A stretch of DNA of 54,949 nucleotides from Symploca sp. SIO1C2 (GTDB lineage Bacteria; Cyanobacteriota; Cyanobacteriia; Cyanobacteriales; Coleofasciculaceae): positions 166,351 through 221,299 of the forward strand of contig JAAHFP010000002.1 in NCBI GenBank assembly GCA_010672925.1. The letters run 5' to 3'. The position numbers were made by a program, and so were the translations under genes. A model generated the notes under the pieces. It was not told the origin of the DNA. It saw only the letters and a list, made by a program, of their open reading frames with translations, and did no database searches. Positions 34,232 through 44,501 of the stretch are shown here, piece by piece; positions within the stretch are counted from its first letter, which is position 1, and every line of letters begins with the position of its first letter.

Positions 34232-35581
34232 GTGCGGAATGTGGGCAGATTATTGCGGGGTGGAGCAGTTATAGGATTATTAGTTTTTGTATTCTTGACT
34301 TTTACCCCATTTGGTAAAAAAAATGCACTTATTTTTTCTAAAATCACCAATCAATCAAATCAAAATAAATCTACTACACAAGAAACTCCATTATTGAATA
34401 TTATTCCTGTTGAAACAACTGTTGCTATACCAGTAAATTCTTATCAAGTAGAACGTTCTTATACCGGTACTATTATCCCTCGCCGTAGTAGCTCATTGAG
34501 CTTTGAGATTGCTGGTAAATTGACCCAAATTACTGTTGATGGAGGTGATCGGGTTGAACCAGGTACACCCCTTGCTTTTCTCGACACCAGCACTTTGAAA
34601 ATCAAGCAGCAGGAATTATTCGCACAACGAAAACAACTGGTTGCACAACTTAAAGAAATGCAGGCTGGAAGTCGAGCAGAAACCATTGCTGCTGCTAGGG
34701 CATCAGTAAGACAATTAAGCCAACAATTGCAACTAGCTCGTCAAAAAAGTGCTCGTCGAGAAAGTTTGTACCAAGAAGGTGCTATTTCTCGAGAACAGCA
34801 AGATGAAGCAGCAAATGAAGCTAGTACCCTGCAAGCTCGCTTGGATAATGCTCAAAGTCAATTAGATGAACTTATAGTGGGAACACGTCCTGAACGTATT
34901 GAAGCTCAAGAAGCCCTCATTGAACAACAAGATGCTAATATTGCTAACCTAGAAGTTGAACTCAAGAAAAGTATTCTACAAGCACCTTTTGCTGGTACAG
35001 TATCTGCCCGTTTAGTTGATGAAGGAACAGTCGTAGGAGCAGGTCAATCTATCTTGAAGCTAGTGGAAAATAATCAGTTAGAAGCACACATTGGTGTTCC
35101 GGTAAATGCAGCTGCTAAAATTAAAGTTGGTAACACTTTTACCTTACAAATTGAACAAAAAAACTATCAAGCACAAGTCGGATCAATTCTCCCAGAAGTA
35201 GACCCTCAAACTCTGACTGTAACTATTGTGTTTAAACTAACCCAGGGAGGAGTCGCAGAAGTAGTGCCAGGACAAGTAGCTAAATTACAACTAACTGAAA
35301 CTATTAACCATCCTGGATATTGGCTACCCATTACTGCACTGGTGGAAGGAGAGCGGGGCTTATGGTCATGCTATGTATTGGGAGAAAAACAGAATGTTGC
35401 TGCTAGTGATCAAGCTGTTTTTCCTGTTAAACAACAGGACGTAGAAGTTTTGTACACCCAAAGCGATCGCGTTTTAGTTCGTGGTACTCTTCAACCCAAC
35501 CAACAAGTTATTGTAGACGGTATCCATCGTATTATCCCCGGACAAATAGTAAGTGTTAGTAATGGAAAAACTAAGGATTAA
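34232..35581 (+). CDS. RND efflux periplasmic adaptor (HlyD/AcrA family)
   Basis: A 449-residue membrane-fusion protein. The start may be the GTG at 34241, which has AAGG 8 nt upstream, rather than the GTG at 34232. One N-terminal anchor (~10-25, GAVIGLLVFVFLTF) is followed by a barrel-sandwich hybrid whose halves are SFEIAGKLTQITVDGGDRVEPG and ILQAPFAGTVSARLVDEG. Between them is a coiled-coil hairpin (~110-225). A beta-barrel and membrane-proximal domain (~275-449) follow. It would join the inner-membrane pump encoded 84 bp downstream to an outer-membrane channel; no tolC-like gene is in the window. Confidence 0.9.
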   Translation: MRNVGRLLRGGAVIGLLVFVFLTFTPFGKKNALIFSKITNQSNQNKSTTQETPLLNIIPVETTVAIPVNSYQVERSYTGTIIPRRSSSLSFEIAGKLTQITVDGGDRVEPGTPLAFLDTSTLKIKQQELFAQRKQLVAQLKEMQAGSRAETIAAARASVRQLSQQLQLARQKSARRESLYQEGAISREQQDEAANEASTLQARLDNAQSQLDELIVGTRPERIEAQEALIEQQDANIANLEVELKKSILQAPFAGTVSARLVDEGTVVGAGQSILKLVENNQLEAHIGVPVNAAAKIKVGNTFTLQIEQKNYQAQVGSILPEVDPQTLTVTIVFKLTQGGVAEVVPGQVAKLQLTETINHPGYWLPITALVEGERGLWSCYVLGEKQNVAASDQAVFPVKQQDVEVLYTQSDRVLVRGTLQPNQQVIVDGIHRIIPGQIVSVSNGKTKD

Positions 35582-35664
35582 GTAGGTAGGTGAAAACAAA
35601 CTGAACTATGTTACAAAATCTAAATACAGCTCAAATAATCACAAATAACAAATGACAAATAACA

Positions 35665-38600
35665 ATGTGGAGTTTATTTTACCGTAACTTAAGACTACTT
35701 ATTCTGACTATCTGCTTAATCATAGTTTGGGGTGTTTCTTCTTGGCAATTAATACCACGAATGGAAGATCCTGCTCTAAGTCAATGGTATGGTTTAGTAC
35801 TTACTTCCTATCCAGGAGCTAGTGCCCAAAGAGTAGAATCTTTGGTAACAGAAAAAATTGAACAAGAATTGTTGAAAATTGATACAATTGAAACTATTAC
35901 TTCAACTTCCAGTATTGGCAGTTCTTTGCTTACCATTAGTTTAAAAAATACTGTTAAAGATTTAGAGCAAACCTGGAGTCTAGTTAGAGACCACCTTGCT
36001 GATGTAACTCCCCAGCTACCCGAAGGTGCTTTAGAGCCAGAATACAGAGAAATTGACACAAGAGCTTATACCTTAATTGTTGCCCTCACCTGGAATCTGG
36101 AAACCCCAACCAACTATGCAATTCTCAGACGTTTAGCGCAGGCACTAGAAGAAGAATTTCGCCTGATTACTGGTACAAAGGAAGTTGATTTATTTGGCGC
36201 ACCGATTGAAGAAATTGTCGTCGAGATTAATCCAGCTCATCTAGCTGCTTTAAAGATCACACCTCAAGAGCTATCTCAACAAATTCGCCTCAGTGATGCT
36301 AAAGTCTCTACAGGTCAACTGCGTAGTACGAATACTGATATACTCCTGGAAGTAGAAAGCGAACTGGATTCTTTGGAACGTATCAGGCAAATTCCGATCC
36401 GCTTAGGCAATCCAGGACAAATTGCTCGGTTAGGAGATATGGCCTTAGTCACAAAAGGTATCAGGGAACCGCCAACAGAATTAGCCCTCATTAATGGTCA
36501 ACCGGGCGTAGCTTTAGCCATTCGCATTGAAACTAACCAACCTATAGATCAATGGACAACTATAGCTCACCAAACCTTACAACAATTTCAACAACATAAT
36601 CCAGCAGGTATTGAACTAGAAATTATTTCCGATCAGAGCCGTTATGTAGCCAACAGACTCAATAACTTGTTCAAAAATCTGCTCTTTGGCGCATTATTGG
36701 TGTTTGGTAGTACCTTGCTGATGATGGGATGGAAATCTGCATTGGTAGTCGGTTCTGCTTTACCCTTATCTATACTGATGGTGTTTGGAGGTATGCAAGT
36801 TCTGGGAATTGCTCTGCATCAGGTATCAGTTACGGGATTGGTAATTGCTTTGGGGATGTTGATTGATAACGCAATTGTGGTTGTAGATGAAATACAATAC
36901 TTATTTAAACAGGAAATTAACCCTCAAACAGCAATTTCCCGAACTGTAAGTTATCTGGCTATTCCCTTATTAGCTTCCAATTTAACAACTATTCTGACTT
37001 TTGTCCCTATTGTTTTACTGCCTGGAGATTCAGGAGAATTTGTTGGTACAGTCGCCCTCAGTGTGATCCTCGCCCTTTTAAGCTCCCTCTTTCTTTCCCT
37101 AACTATAATTCCTGCTTTATTTGGCAGGATGCACCGGAGGCGAAGACACGGGGACGCAGGGACGCGGGGACGCGAGGATAAGGAGAATGAGCACCCGGCA
37201 AACTTTGTTGCTCCAACTACTAGTCACAACACCAGTAAAATCCACAATCAGTGGTGGAATCAAGGCTTTTCTCACCCCAGTTTAAGTCGCATTTACGGTC
37301 TAACTCTAGATGTGATTTTGGCAAAACCTATCTTAGGGATATTATTGGCTCTGATTTTACCAACCACAGGTTTTCTGATGGCTTCGAGTTTGCCAGAACA
37401 GTTTTTTGCTCCAGCCGAAAGAGACCAGTTTCATATTGAGTTGGAATTATCATCCTCTACTCCACTAGAAAAAACTCAATCTGTTGTTCAAGATGCCCGT
37501 GCCATTATTTTGAGCCATCCTGAAGTCACTAATGTACATTGGTTTTTGGGTACTGTGGCTCCGGTGTTTTACTATAATTTGCCCAGAAGAGGAGCGAATC
37601 GGTCTAGTTACGCTCATGGTATTGTACAACTTACTTCTGACAAGGAACTAACCAAGATCATCTCTACATTACAACATGAACTTAATCAGGCTTTGCCTTC
37701 TGTGCGTGTATTGGTGAGACAACTCCAACAAGGTCCTTATATTGATGCACCGATTGAACTACGTCTATATGGCTCTGATTTGAAAGTTCTTAGAGCATTA
37801 GGAAAACAAACTCGTTTAGTTCTAGCTCAAGTTAACGGCATTACCCAAATTCGCGCTAGCTTATCTGAAGCATTGCCCAAGTTAGCATTGCGCTTAGATG
37901 AAGAAAAAGCCAAATTAACTGGACTTGATCATACTGTAATTGCTGGACAACTCAATATTAATCTCGAGGGTTCTTTGGGAGGCTCTATTCTCGAAGATAC
38001 AGAAGAATTACCTGTGCGAGTGCGTCTATCTAATCGAGATCGCGGTGATCTCAATCAAATTACTACTCTAGATTTACTTCCCGATCCTCTTGCTTCCACT
38101 GAGAATCGCTCTCCCATTCCCCTATCTGCTATTGGTAACATCGAACTGGTTCCAGAACTAGCAACAATTACCAGACAAAATGGTCAACGAGTCAATAGCA
38201 TTCAAGGTTTTATTGCTAGTAGCGTACTACCTTCAACAGTTCTCGAGGATTTTCTGCAACAGTTAAATGCCGTTGATTTTCAGTTACCTCCTGGCTACTC
38301 TTTAGAAATTGGAGGTGAATCTGAGGAGCGCAATCAAACGGTAGGAGAACTCTTTTCCATAGTAAGTGTTTTACTAGTTTTAATGGTAGCTTTATTGGTT
38401 CTTTCCTTTAATTCTTTCCGAGCTGCAGGTATTATTATTTTAATTAGTATCTGCTCAATTGGTTTAGGACTGTTCTCCCTATGGTGTTTTGGCTACCCCT
38501 TAGGATTTATGGCTATTCTTGGTACTGTGGGTCTAATCGGTCTAGCTATCAATGATTCTATTGTGGTTCTTGCTGCTTTACGTTCCCACCCTGCTGCCAG

Positions 38601-38832
38601 CAGAGGAAATCCTAAGGCAATGAAAGCAGTCATCTTTCGTGCCACACGCCATGTTCTTACCACTAGCATTACTACGGTAGCTGGATTTATCCCACTGTTG
38701 CTCTTAAGAAGTGATTTTTGGTCTCCCCTAGCTATCTGTGTCGTAGGTGGGGTAGGTGGCGCTACTCTTCTGGCACTCTACTTTGTACCTTGTATTTACT
38801 TATTAGGAGAGCAATTGAAGGACAATTACTAA
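35665..38832 (+). CDS. RND-family efflux transporter permease
   Basis: A 1055-residue pump of normal RND length, with twelve predicted membrane helices and two large periplasmic loops (~35-330 and ~570-860). Helix 4 reads GMLIDNAIVVVDE: compared with AcrB (DD) the first Asp is kept and the second is Asn. Helix 10 reads GLAINDSIVV without the proton-relay Lys of AcrB, so this is a different subgroup with an altered relay. Residues ~488-505 (RRRRHGDAGTRGRED) are translated spacer repeats in the cytoplasmic loop after helix 6. Substrate unknown; operon with the adaptor upstream. Confidence 0.92.
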   Translation: MWSLFYRNLRLLILTICLIIVWGVSSWQLIPRMEDPALSQWYGLVLTSYPGASAQRVESLVTEKIEQELLKIDTIETITSTSSIGSSLLTISLKNTVKDLEQTWSLVRDHLADVTPQLPEGALEPEYREIDTRAYTLIVALTWNLETPTNYAILRRLAQALEEEFRLITGTKEVDLFGAPIEEIVVEINPAHLAALKITPQELSQQIRLSDAKVSTGQLRSTNTDILLEVESELDSLERIRQIPIRLGNPGQIARLGDMALVTKGIREPPTELALINGQPGVALAIRIETNQPIDQWTTIAHQTLQQFQQHNPAGIELEIISDQSRYVANRLNNLFKNLLFGALLVFGSTLLMMGWKSALVVGSALPLSILMVFGGMQVLGIALHQVSVTGLVIALGMLIDNAIVVVDEIQYLFKQEINPQTAISRTVSYLAIPLLASNLTTILTFVPIVLLPGDSGEFVGTVALSVILALLSSLFLSLTIIPALFGRMHRRRRHGDAGTRGREDKENEHPANFVAPTTSHNTSKIHNQWWNQGFSHPSLSRIYGLTLDVILAKPILGILLALILPTTGFLMASSLPEQFFAPAERDQFHIELELSSSTPLEKTQSVVQDARAIILSHPEVTNVHWFLGTVAPVFYYNLPRRGANRSSYAHGIVQLTSDKELTKIISTLQHELNQALPSVRVLVRQLQQGPYIDAPIELRLYGSDLKVLRALGKQTRLVLAQVNGITQIRASLSEALPKLALRLDEEKAKLTGLDHTVIAGQLNINLEGSLGGSILEDTEELPVRVRLSNRDRGDLNQITTLDLLPDPLASTENRSPIPLSAIGNIELVPELATITRQNGQRVNSIQGFIASSVLPSTVLEDFLQQLNAVDFQLPPGYSLEIGGESEERNQTVGELFSIVSVLLVLMVALLVLSFNSFRAAGIIILISICSIGLGLFSLWCFGYPLGFMAILGTVGLIGLAINDSIVVLAALRSHPAASRGNPKAMKAVIFRATRHVLTTSITTVAGFIPLLLLRSDFWSPLAICVVGGVGGATLLALYFVPCIYLLGEQLKDNY
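37133..37185. repeat. GGGACGC tandem repeat inside the RND pump gene
   Basis: GACACGGGGACGC then GGGACGC units in frame in the loop between helices 6 and 7. GC-rich compared with the surrounding gene. Confidence 0.75.
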
Positions 38833-38999
38833 AGGGAACTTAGGGGATTCTTGAAAAGAATGTTAACTGCAAAGTGGTGCATTACGCTACGCGATGCTAT
38901 TGGTGAAATATTTCATAATATATCCCAGCTGCTGAAAGACTCCTTAATAGTTCTTAAACTCTCGTTTTTGACCTTTATTTTTGTTTAAATTCAGCTAAC

Positions 39000-39956
39000 C
39001 TACTGTTCAGCTCTAACTATTCTATCAGGCTCATCCTTTGAAATATCTTGCCCTCTTTTTGCAATATAGATACCATTTAAGGTAATTAACAATGCTAACC
39101 CGTTGAGGATAGTAATTCTTTCTGAAAAAAAGACATGAGCCCAAATTACAGTGAGAATAGGTTCTAAAAGCATTAACATGGTTACAAAGCTTGATGGAAA
39201 TTTTTGTAAAGCTTGTGTGAGTAAACCTTGACCAAGAATTTGACAAAAAACTGCTAATGCGATGACAGCAAACCAAGACCTTAAGGATGTAGGGAAGAGA
39301 TGATCTTGAGTAATGAGAAGAATTGGCAAAATGAACATGGTACTAAGTAGACATTGCCAGCGTAGTAATAAATCTGTGGGGAATTTAAGCCTTAGTCTTT
39401 CACGTACTAGGTAAAGAGCTGCATAAAAGATAGAGGATAGTACTGCCAAGCCATCACCAATAAAATATTGATCACTAAATTGAAAGTCTAAGAGTACAAT
39501 TGAAGAAGCTCCAAAGATAGATATTAACAGACCTATCAGAAACTTATTTCCAAATTTAAAACCAAGAAATGCCCACCCTCCCAAAGTAGAAAAAACTGGA
39601 GTTAGGTTGTGAAGTAAATTTGAATTTGCGACATTAGTTTGAGTTAATGACCAAGACCAAGTAAAAATTGTCAATGGACCAAGCAGTCCCGTGATCGTAA
39701 TCATTAAGATATCGAAAAAGTCTATTGTGATATTTTTATCTGTAGATGACTCACCAGTATTAAGTATTTGAAGTCCACGCAAAGACCATAGTATTAGACC
39801 TGATAAAAAATAACGGTTAAAGGTTATGCTAATGGGGCTTAACTCATATTCACCTAATCTAATAAAAACAGCAGCAAAAGATAGCAAAAAAATTGCTATC
39901 GCCAAGGTCAAATAATATTTATTAAAACCACTAGCAGACTCATGAAAAAATGTCAT
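39000..39956 (-). CDS. EamA-family (DMT) transporter
   Basis: A 318-residue protein with ten membrane helices in two EamA repeats (first ~15-150, second ~155-300), with typical motifs near LHNLTPVFSTLGGWAFLGF and LMLLEPILTVIWAHVFFSE. DMT-superfamily carriers of this size usually export amino acids, metabolites or small peptides. It lies 89 bp downstream of the ATP-grasp ligase on the same strand, so it may export that enzyme's product. The spacer shows no terminator. The region 38833-38999 holds no gene. Confidence 0.88.
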   Translation of the reverse strand: MTFFHESASGFNKYYLTLAIAIFLLSFAAVFIRLGEYELSPISITFNRYFLSGLILWSLRGLQILNTGESSTDKNITIDFFDILMITITGLLGPLTIFTWSWSLTQTNVANSNLLHNLTPVFSTLGGWAFLGFKFGNKFLIGLLISIFGASSIVLLDFQFSDQYFIGDGLAVLSSIFYAALYLVRERLRLKFPTDLLLRWQCLLSTMFILPILLITQDHLFPTSLRSWFAVIALAVFCQILGQGLLTQALQKFPSSFVTMLMLLEPILTVIWAHVFFSERITILNGLALLITLNGIYIAKRGQDISKDEPDRIVRAEQ

Positions 39957-40045
39957 TGCAGTTCATTAATAGTGGAAACAAGCTAAAAAGTATGATTTAA
40001 AAAATCAAGCAAAATAGTCAGAAGATCTAGCAATTTATAATGATA

Positions 40046-41509
40046 TTAAAACCCTACTTTAATACCGCGCGCTTTAAGAGTTTCTAAAATATGATTGCAG
40101 AGCTCCATTTCAGAGCCACAAATTAGAATTCTCACTGCTCTAGAAGAATAGACAACTTCTCTAGCTCCTGACTTATCTAAACTATGGATGGAGCGAAAGG
40201 CTTGAGGGATAATCATACCTTTTTCTATATCCCTTCCAATAAAGTCTTGAAAAACTTCCTTAAAGTCATCCATAGTCAATAAAGGTATTGGACTAGTAAC
40301 AGTCACACTCAGCCAAAAGGGGGCATTCAGCTTGCAAGCTAACATGTAAGCTACACCCGTTCCTGGGGCTCTAGCATTGAGTTCTCCTATTATAATATTC
40401 TCTTCACTTCCTTGTTTCGTCAGCATAAAATCAACACCAACCATACCGTAGTAATTTAAATCTTCATAGCAATACTGAGCTATAAAACCCATGCATGAGT
40501 TCAACTTTTTAAGCATCTCTTGACTAGGTTTGAATTCAGCTCCACCAAGGTATTCTCCAGATTTTCCTAAAATTTTTCTAGAATAAAATGGAACATTATA
40601 GCGACCATCACTACTAATCAAAAGGATATTACAACCATTTACATGGAAGTCTATATTTTCTTCTAAGATTAACTGGCGATTTGAAGGTATCTCTGAGTGT
40701 CTATGCCAAATTTTTTCAAGAGATGCTAACTGAAATGCATTATCTTCAAAAGAGCGATTAACTACGCCCTTTAACTTACCAATATTAGATTTTAAAATTT
40801 GTATATTTAAAGGTGACTCTATTGGTACAACAGTAGTACCACCACTACCGCGAGATAACTTTAGCCAAACTTTATCATAAGATGAAAACCTATCAACAGC
40901 TACATCCAAATCCTCTAATGCATTGATCTCCATTCCTTTTGGAATAGGATAGCCATATCTTTGAGAGTTCCTGCGAAACTCCGATTTATTGTTAGAGTAA
41001 AAAGCATTTGAACATTGAAGGGCTTTACCTTCCATACTTTCTATCAAGTTTCGGATATATGGGCATGGATAAGTAACAATAACACCATCATGCTCTGAAA
41101 GAGAAAATTGTTGTTTTGAGGCTATAGATACTAAGTTTGAACATGGAAAGCCTATTGACTTATTATGTCCTAGTTGATGCTGGAGTTCAATAACCTGCTG
41201 ACGATTTTCTAAAATCCCGAATTCTTCATAAAACTCAAGAAAACCGGGAGGAGTTGGAAGAACATATGCTACTTCACCTTTCTGCAAAGTCATAATGGAC
41301 AACTGATTTCCCCATACAACTTTTTCTGGGATAGTAATTTCTACTAATTGACCACCTTCATGGTCAGCATACCCATTTACCCAACATTCAAATATTGCAA
41401 CAGATTTAAAAGAAGATTCTGGCTGTATCAACTTTGCCTGAAGCTGACCAAGTGAGAGAGGAATATTCTTTCCTAATTCCTGATCAAATTGAATTGGTTT
41501 TTGAGCCAT
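40046..41509 (-). CDS. ATP-grasp ligase (possible peptide/amide ligase)
   Basis: The ATG at 41509 (487 aa) with GGAAG upstream is preferred to the GTG at 41539. The N-terminal ~170 residues look like a pre-ATP-grasp domain (GFLEFYEEFGI). An ATP-grasp fold follows: KVWLKLSRGSGGTTVV (lysine and Gly-rich loop), LILEENIDFHVNGCNILL (linker strand), GMVGVDFMLT, and GELNARAPGTGVAYML with the metal-binding Glu and Asn. The C-terminal ~90 residues (IVVYSSRAVRIL-like, MELCNHILETLKARGIKVGF) form a small domain. ATP-grasp enzymes join a carboxylate to an amine through an acyl-phosphate. The layout recalls PGM1-type peptide ligases, but the substrates are not readable. The exporter gene follows. Confidence 0.78.
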   Translation of the reverse strand: MAQKPIQFDQELGKNIPLSLGQLQAKLIQPESSFKSVAIFECWVNGYADHEGGQLVEITIPEKVVWGNQLSIMTLQKGEVAYVLPTPPGFLEFYEEFGILENRQQVIELQHQLGHNKSIGFPCSNLVSIASKQQFSLSEHDGVIVTYPCPYIRNLIESMEGKALQCSNAFYSNNKSEFRRNSQRYGYPIPKGMEINALEDLDVAVDRFSSYDKVWLKLSRGSGGTTVVPIESPLNIQILKSNIGKLKGVVNRSFEDNAFQLASLEKIWHRHSEIPSNRQLILEENIDFHVNGCNILLISSDGRYNVPFYSRKILGKSGEYLGGAEFKPSQEMLKKLNSCMGFIAQYCYEDLNYYGMVGVDFMLTKQGSEENIIIGELNARAPGTGVAYMLACKLNAPFWLSVTVTSPIPLLTMDDFKEVFQDFIGRDIEKGMIIPQAFRSIHSLDKSGAREVVYSSRAVRILICGSEMELCNHILETLKARGIKVGF

Positions 41510-42174
41510 ACTTACATTACTTCCAATTAATGAAGCCACATAGCTTTATGTGTGAGATTCACCAAAGCGAACTTCTAGGTAGGGCTTGCTGCATGGAGTA
41601 TTTTAGCTATACCAGCACAATGCTTTCAGGTATTTTTTTGCCAAAGAAATGCTAGGCAAATACCTAACTTATAGTTGTACGGCGAATCACACAGCCTAAC
41701 ACTACTGCAAATTACAGGTCAATGTCAACACTTCTAAACGACGTTCATTGATGTGGGTTACTGACCAAAGCGCATCAATCAGTAATATCATGTCCTGTTG
41801 AATACTTACACTTTAGTGAAAACAAGGCAGGGGGAAGAAGGCAGAAGGCAGAAGAGAAAGAAGACTCACATCTTGCACCAGTACATAAATACTTAACAAC
41901 GCTTCTGAAAACAATCAATTTCAGTGTTGAAACAGTCAAATCTTATTACTGTTGCCTGTTGCCTCTTGCCTCTTGCCTACTTTCACAGGTCAATGTTCGA
42001 CTTGGTGCAAGATCTGAGAAGAAAGTTGCAAGGTAGAAGGATATGATAAGTGTTTAGGCGGACATGATATAAATGATGTAATCGATGGTAAACTACCCCA
42101 ACAGCTTTAGAAGCCATTTAAGTCAAGTTTTTTCTCTGACTTTCTCCCAATAATCCCGCCAAATAAGGAGTTAT
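41510..42174. other. Gene-free spacer between ATP-grasp ligase and PilB-like gene
   Basis: I see no supported gene in these ~665 bp. It holds GGCAGAA and TTGCCTC repeats, and a pair ACAGGTCAATGT (41714 and 41985 areas) with CATCTTGCACCA / TGGTGCAAGAT in inverted orientation (about 41870 and 42003), which could pair or mark a lost insertion. Confidence 0.45.
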
Positions 42175-44403
42175 CTACTTGAGTGCAGATAACTCCTTGT
42201 CTGATTCATCTTGAAGCTCCATCTTTAAGCTTTGTAACTGCTGAGTGAGAGCTGTTACTTGTCTTTCTAGTTCTACCAATCGATGCTGAGAATTAGTGGA
42301 TGTTGCTTGCTGGACTAACTGAGAATTAAGACGTTGGGCTTGAACTTGTGCTTCTAAAGCAGAATCACTAAAAGTTACCCGCTCCACTTCTGCCAAAGTA
42401 GTGTAACCCTCTCTTACTAATTCTAAGCTATAAGTCAGTAAGCTTTTCATCCCCTCTTGTAGAGCTACTTCTCTAATCTTTTCTGCTGAGGCTCTGTCGC
42501 TAATTAAGTTTTTTAGCTGCTCACTAATTGGCATCACTTCATAGACGCCAACTCTTCCTTGATAACCAGTACCATTACATCTTCCGCAGAGTGTACCTTG
42601 GGCTCTGGCTGCAACTATTTCGTCAGGAGTTAAACTGTTGGCTTGGTAAAAAGTTGTTTCCCTTTCCTGAGAAGCTGTTAGACCAAATTTGGCCAGTTCA
42701 AACCTATTAGGAGTATACGGTATACAACAATCAGGACAGACTCGCCGCACCAACCTCTGGTTAATAATACCAATGAGAGCATCGGCAACTAGGAATGGTT
42801 CAACCCCCATTCGAGCCAGGCGGGAGATAGCTCCCACAGTATCATTGGTGGTTAGAGTAGTTAAGATAAGGTGACGGCTTAAAGCGGCTTCCATCACTGT
42901 TTTAGCAGTTTCCCGATTCTGCGTCTCACCTACCAATATGATGTCTGAGTCTTGATGCAGAAGAGACCTCAGAATTGCAGGAAAATCCATTCCCTTTTCC
43001 CGCAAAGCCTGCACTTGAGTAATGCCTGGTAGGGAATATTCAATGGGGTCTTCCACTGTACTAATATTGAGCCCAAGATCATTCCTTTGAGCCAGTATTG
43101 AATACAGAGTGGTCGATTTCCCTGAGTCCGTTGGTCCTGTTACCAAGATTACTCCTAAGGGACGCTTAGCCATTGACCTAACTACTTCAAGTGTCCCTTG
43201 GTCAGTAATCAACATATCTAAACCCAATTGGGTAGATTCGTTATCCAAAATCCGCAATACTACCTTTTCCCCGTAGCGGCTGGGTAAAGTACTGACCCGG
43301 AAGTCTACCTTGCGACCCTGGTACATCCGTCGAATCTTACCATCTTGGGGTAGTCGTCGCTCAGCAATATCCAAGTCTGACATAATTTTGAAACGAGCAG
43401 CAACCGCTGGAGAGATATTCTTGGGAAAAGGTTTGTCAAATGCGGTATGTAGTACCCCGTCTTTACGGAAGCGTATGCGTAAATACTCTTCCTGGGGCTC
43501 AATATGGATATCAGAAACCCCTTCTTGCAGAGCCTTAGCAAGGATTTTATTCACTAGGCTAATAACCGGGGCTCCTTCTGCTCCTTTCAAAGATTCACCT
43601 AGATCCACTTCAACTTCATCTTCAGCGTCCTGTAAGTCGATATTTTCTAAATTCTCTAAATCAGCAGAGACGTCTACCGAAGATTTAGCAGAGTAATATT
43701 TGTGCTGGAGTTGCTCATCGAGATATTCGTTAATCAAATACTGATAGTCTTTGGGAGTGATTACTACTCGTTGCAAGCCGATACCTTTAGGTCTCAAGAT
43801 GCGGTTCAAATCATCCTGGGCTTCTAGATTATCGGGGTTAACCATTGCCACCAGGACTGAAGTTAGCTCAGTATCACTCTTGGATATAGGAATTAAGCGA
43901 CACCGACGGCAGATTTCAATGGGAATTAGCTCATCGATCAGTTGATTAATTTGCTTACTGGCAATATTGCTGATTTCTGGATCGAGAGCATCAACTCCAT
44001 AAACAATTTTGAGTTCAAACAGCAGTTGTTGCTTGAACTGTCTTTGCAAGTCTGAGGGCAACCGACGTCCCGTCATCTGTTCAATAATCTCGATTAGGGA
44101 TCTGCCTGTCTTACGAGTCTCTACCAATGCTTGCTGCATCTGATAGACATCGATATAGCCTGAACGAACCAATTTTTCGACGGAGGAAGAAGTCGAAAAT
44201 TGCAGTAGTAAATGTTTTTGGACATCTGGGGGCAGCTGAATCTCAGTAATAGATTCCACTATTTCGATTAAAGAGCTACCTACTTGAGTTATGTCTCCCG
44301 ATTCCCGAAATCTCGCGATCGCTTGTTGCATTTGTTGACGGTTCACATAACCTGACTCCAGCAATATTTTGACAACGGGAGAAAAATAATTCTGGGTAGA
44401 CAT
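42175..44403 (-). CDS. Non-canonical PilB/GspE-type ATPase
   Basis: A 742-residue protein with type II secretion/type IV pilus extension ATPase layout. Two MshEN-like N-terminal repeats (~5-115) are followed by a GspE N-domain (~120-240). The ATPase core has Walker A GPTDSGKST (~423, usually GPTGSGKTT) and DIILVGETQNRET (~489, usually GEIRDxET). The His-box reads TLTTNDT instead of TLHTNDA. A CPDC...CGRCNGTGY zinc site (~553-610) and a C-terminal coiled coil (~690-735) follow. The catalytic Lys and Glu remain, but conserved Arg/Asp and His are changed. No pilT or pilC lies beside it. Probably a divergent paralogue of the pilus motor. Confidence 0.83.
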   Translation of the reverse strand: MSTQNYFSPVVKILLESGYVNRQQMQQAIARFRESGDITQVGSSLIEIVESITEIQLPPDVQKHLLLQFSTSSSVEKLVRSGYIDVYQMQQALVETRKTGRSLIEIIEQMTGRRLPSDLQRQFKQQLLFELKIVYGVDALDPEISNIASKQINQLIDELIPIEICRRCRLIPISKSDTELTSVLVAMVNPDNLEAQDDLNRILRPKGIGLQRVVITPKDYQYLINEYLDEQLQHKYYSAKSSVDVSADLENLENIDLQDAEDEVEVDLGESLKGAEGAPVISLVNKILAKALQEGVSDIHIEPQEEYLRIRFRKDGVLHTAFDKPFPKNISPAVAARFKIMSDLDIAERRLPQDGKIRRMYQGRKVDFRVSTLPSRYGEKVVLRILDNESTQLGLDMLITDQGTLEVVRSMAKRPLGVILVTGPTDSGKSTTLYSILAQRNDLGLNISTVEDPIEYSLPGITQVQALREKGMDFPAILRSLLHQDSDIILVGETQNRETAKTVMEAALSRHLILTTLTTNDTVGAISRLARMGVEPFLVADALIGIINQRLVRRVCPDCCIPYTPNRFELAKFGLTASQERETTFYQANSLTPDEIVAARAQGTLCGRCNGTGYQGRVGVYEVMPISEQLKNLISDRASAEKIREVALQEGMKSLLTYSLELVREGYTTLAEVERVTFSDSALEAQVQAQRLNSQLVQQATSTNSQHRLVELERQVTALTQQLQSLKMELQDESDKELSALK

Positions 44404-44501
44404 AACAATTGGGCGGTTTAATGGTATACTTACAAATTTGGCAAAAATTTACCATTATCGCCACATCTGTCGGAATGTAGGGTGTGGGGTGTGGGGTCGA
44501 A

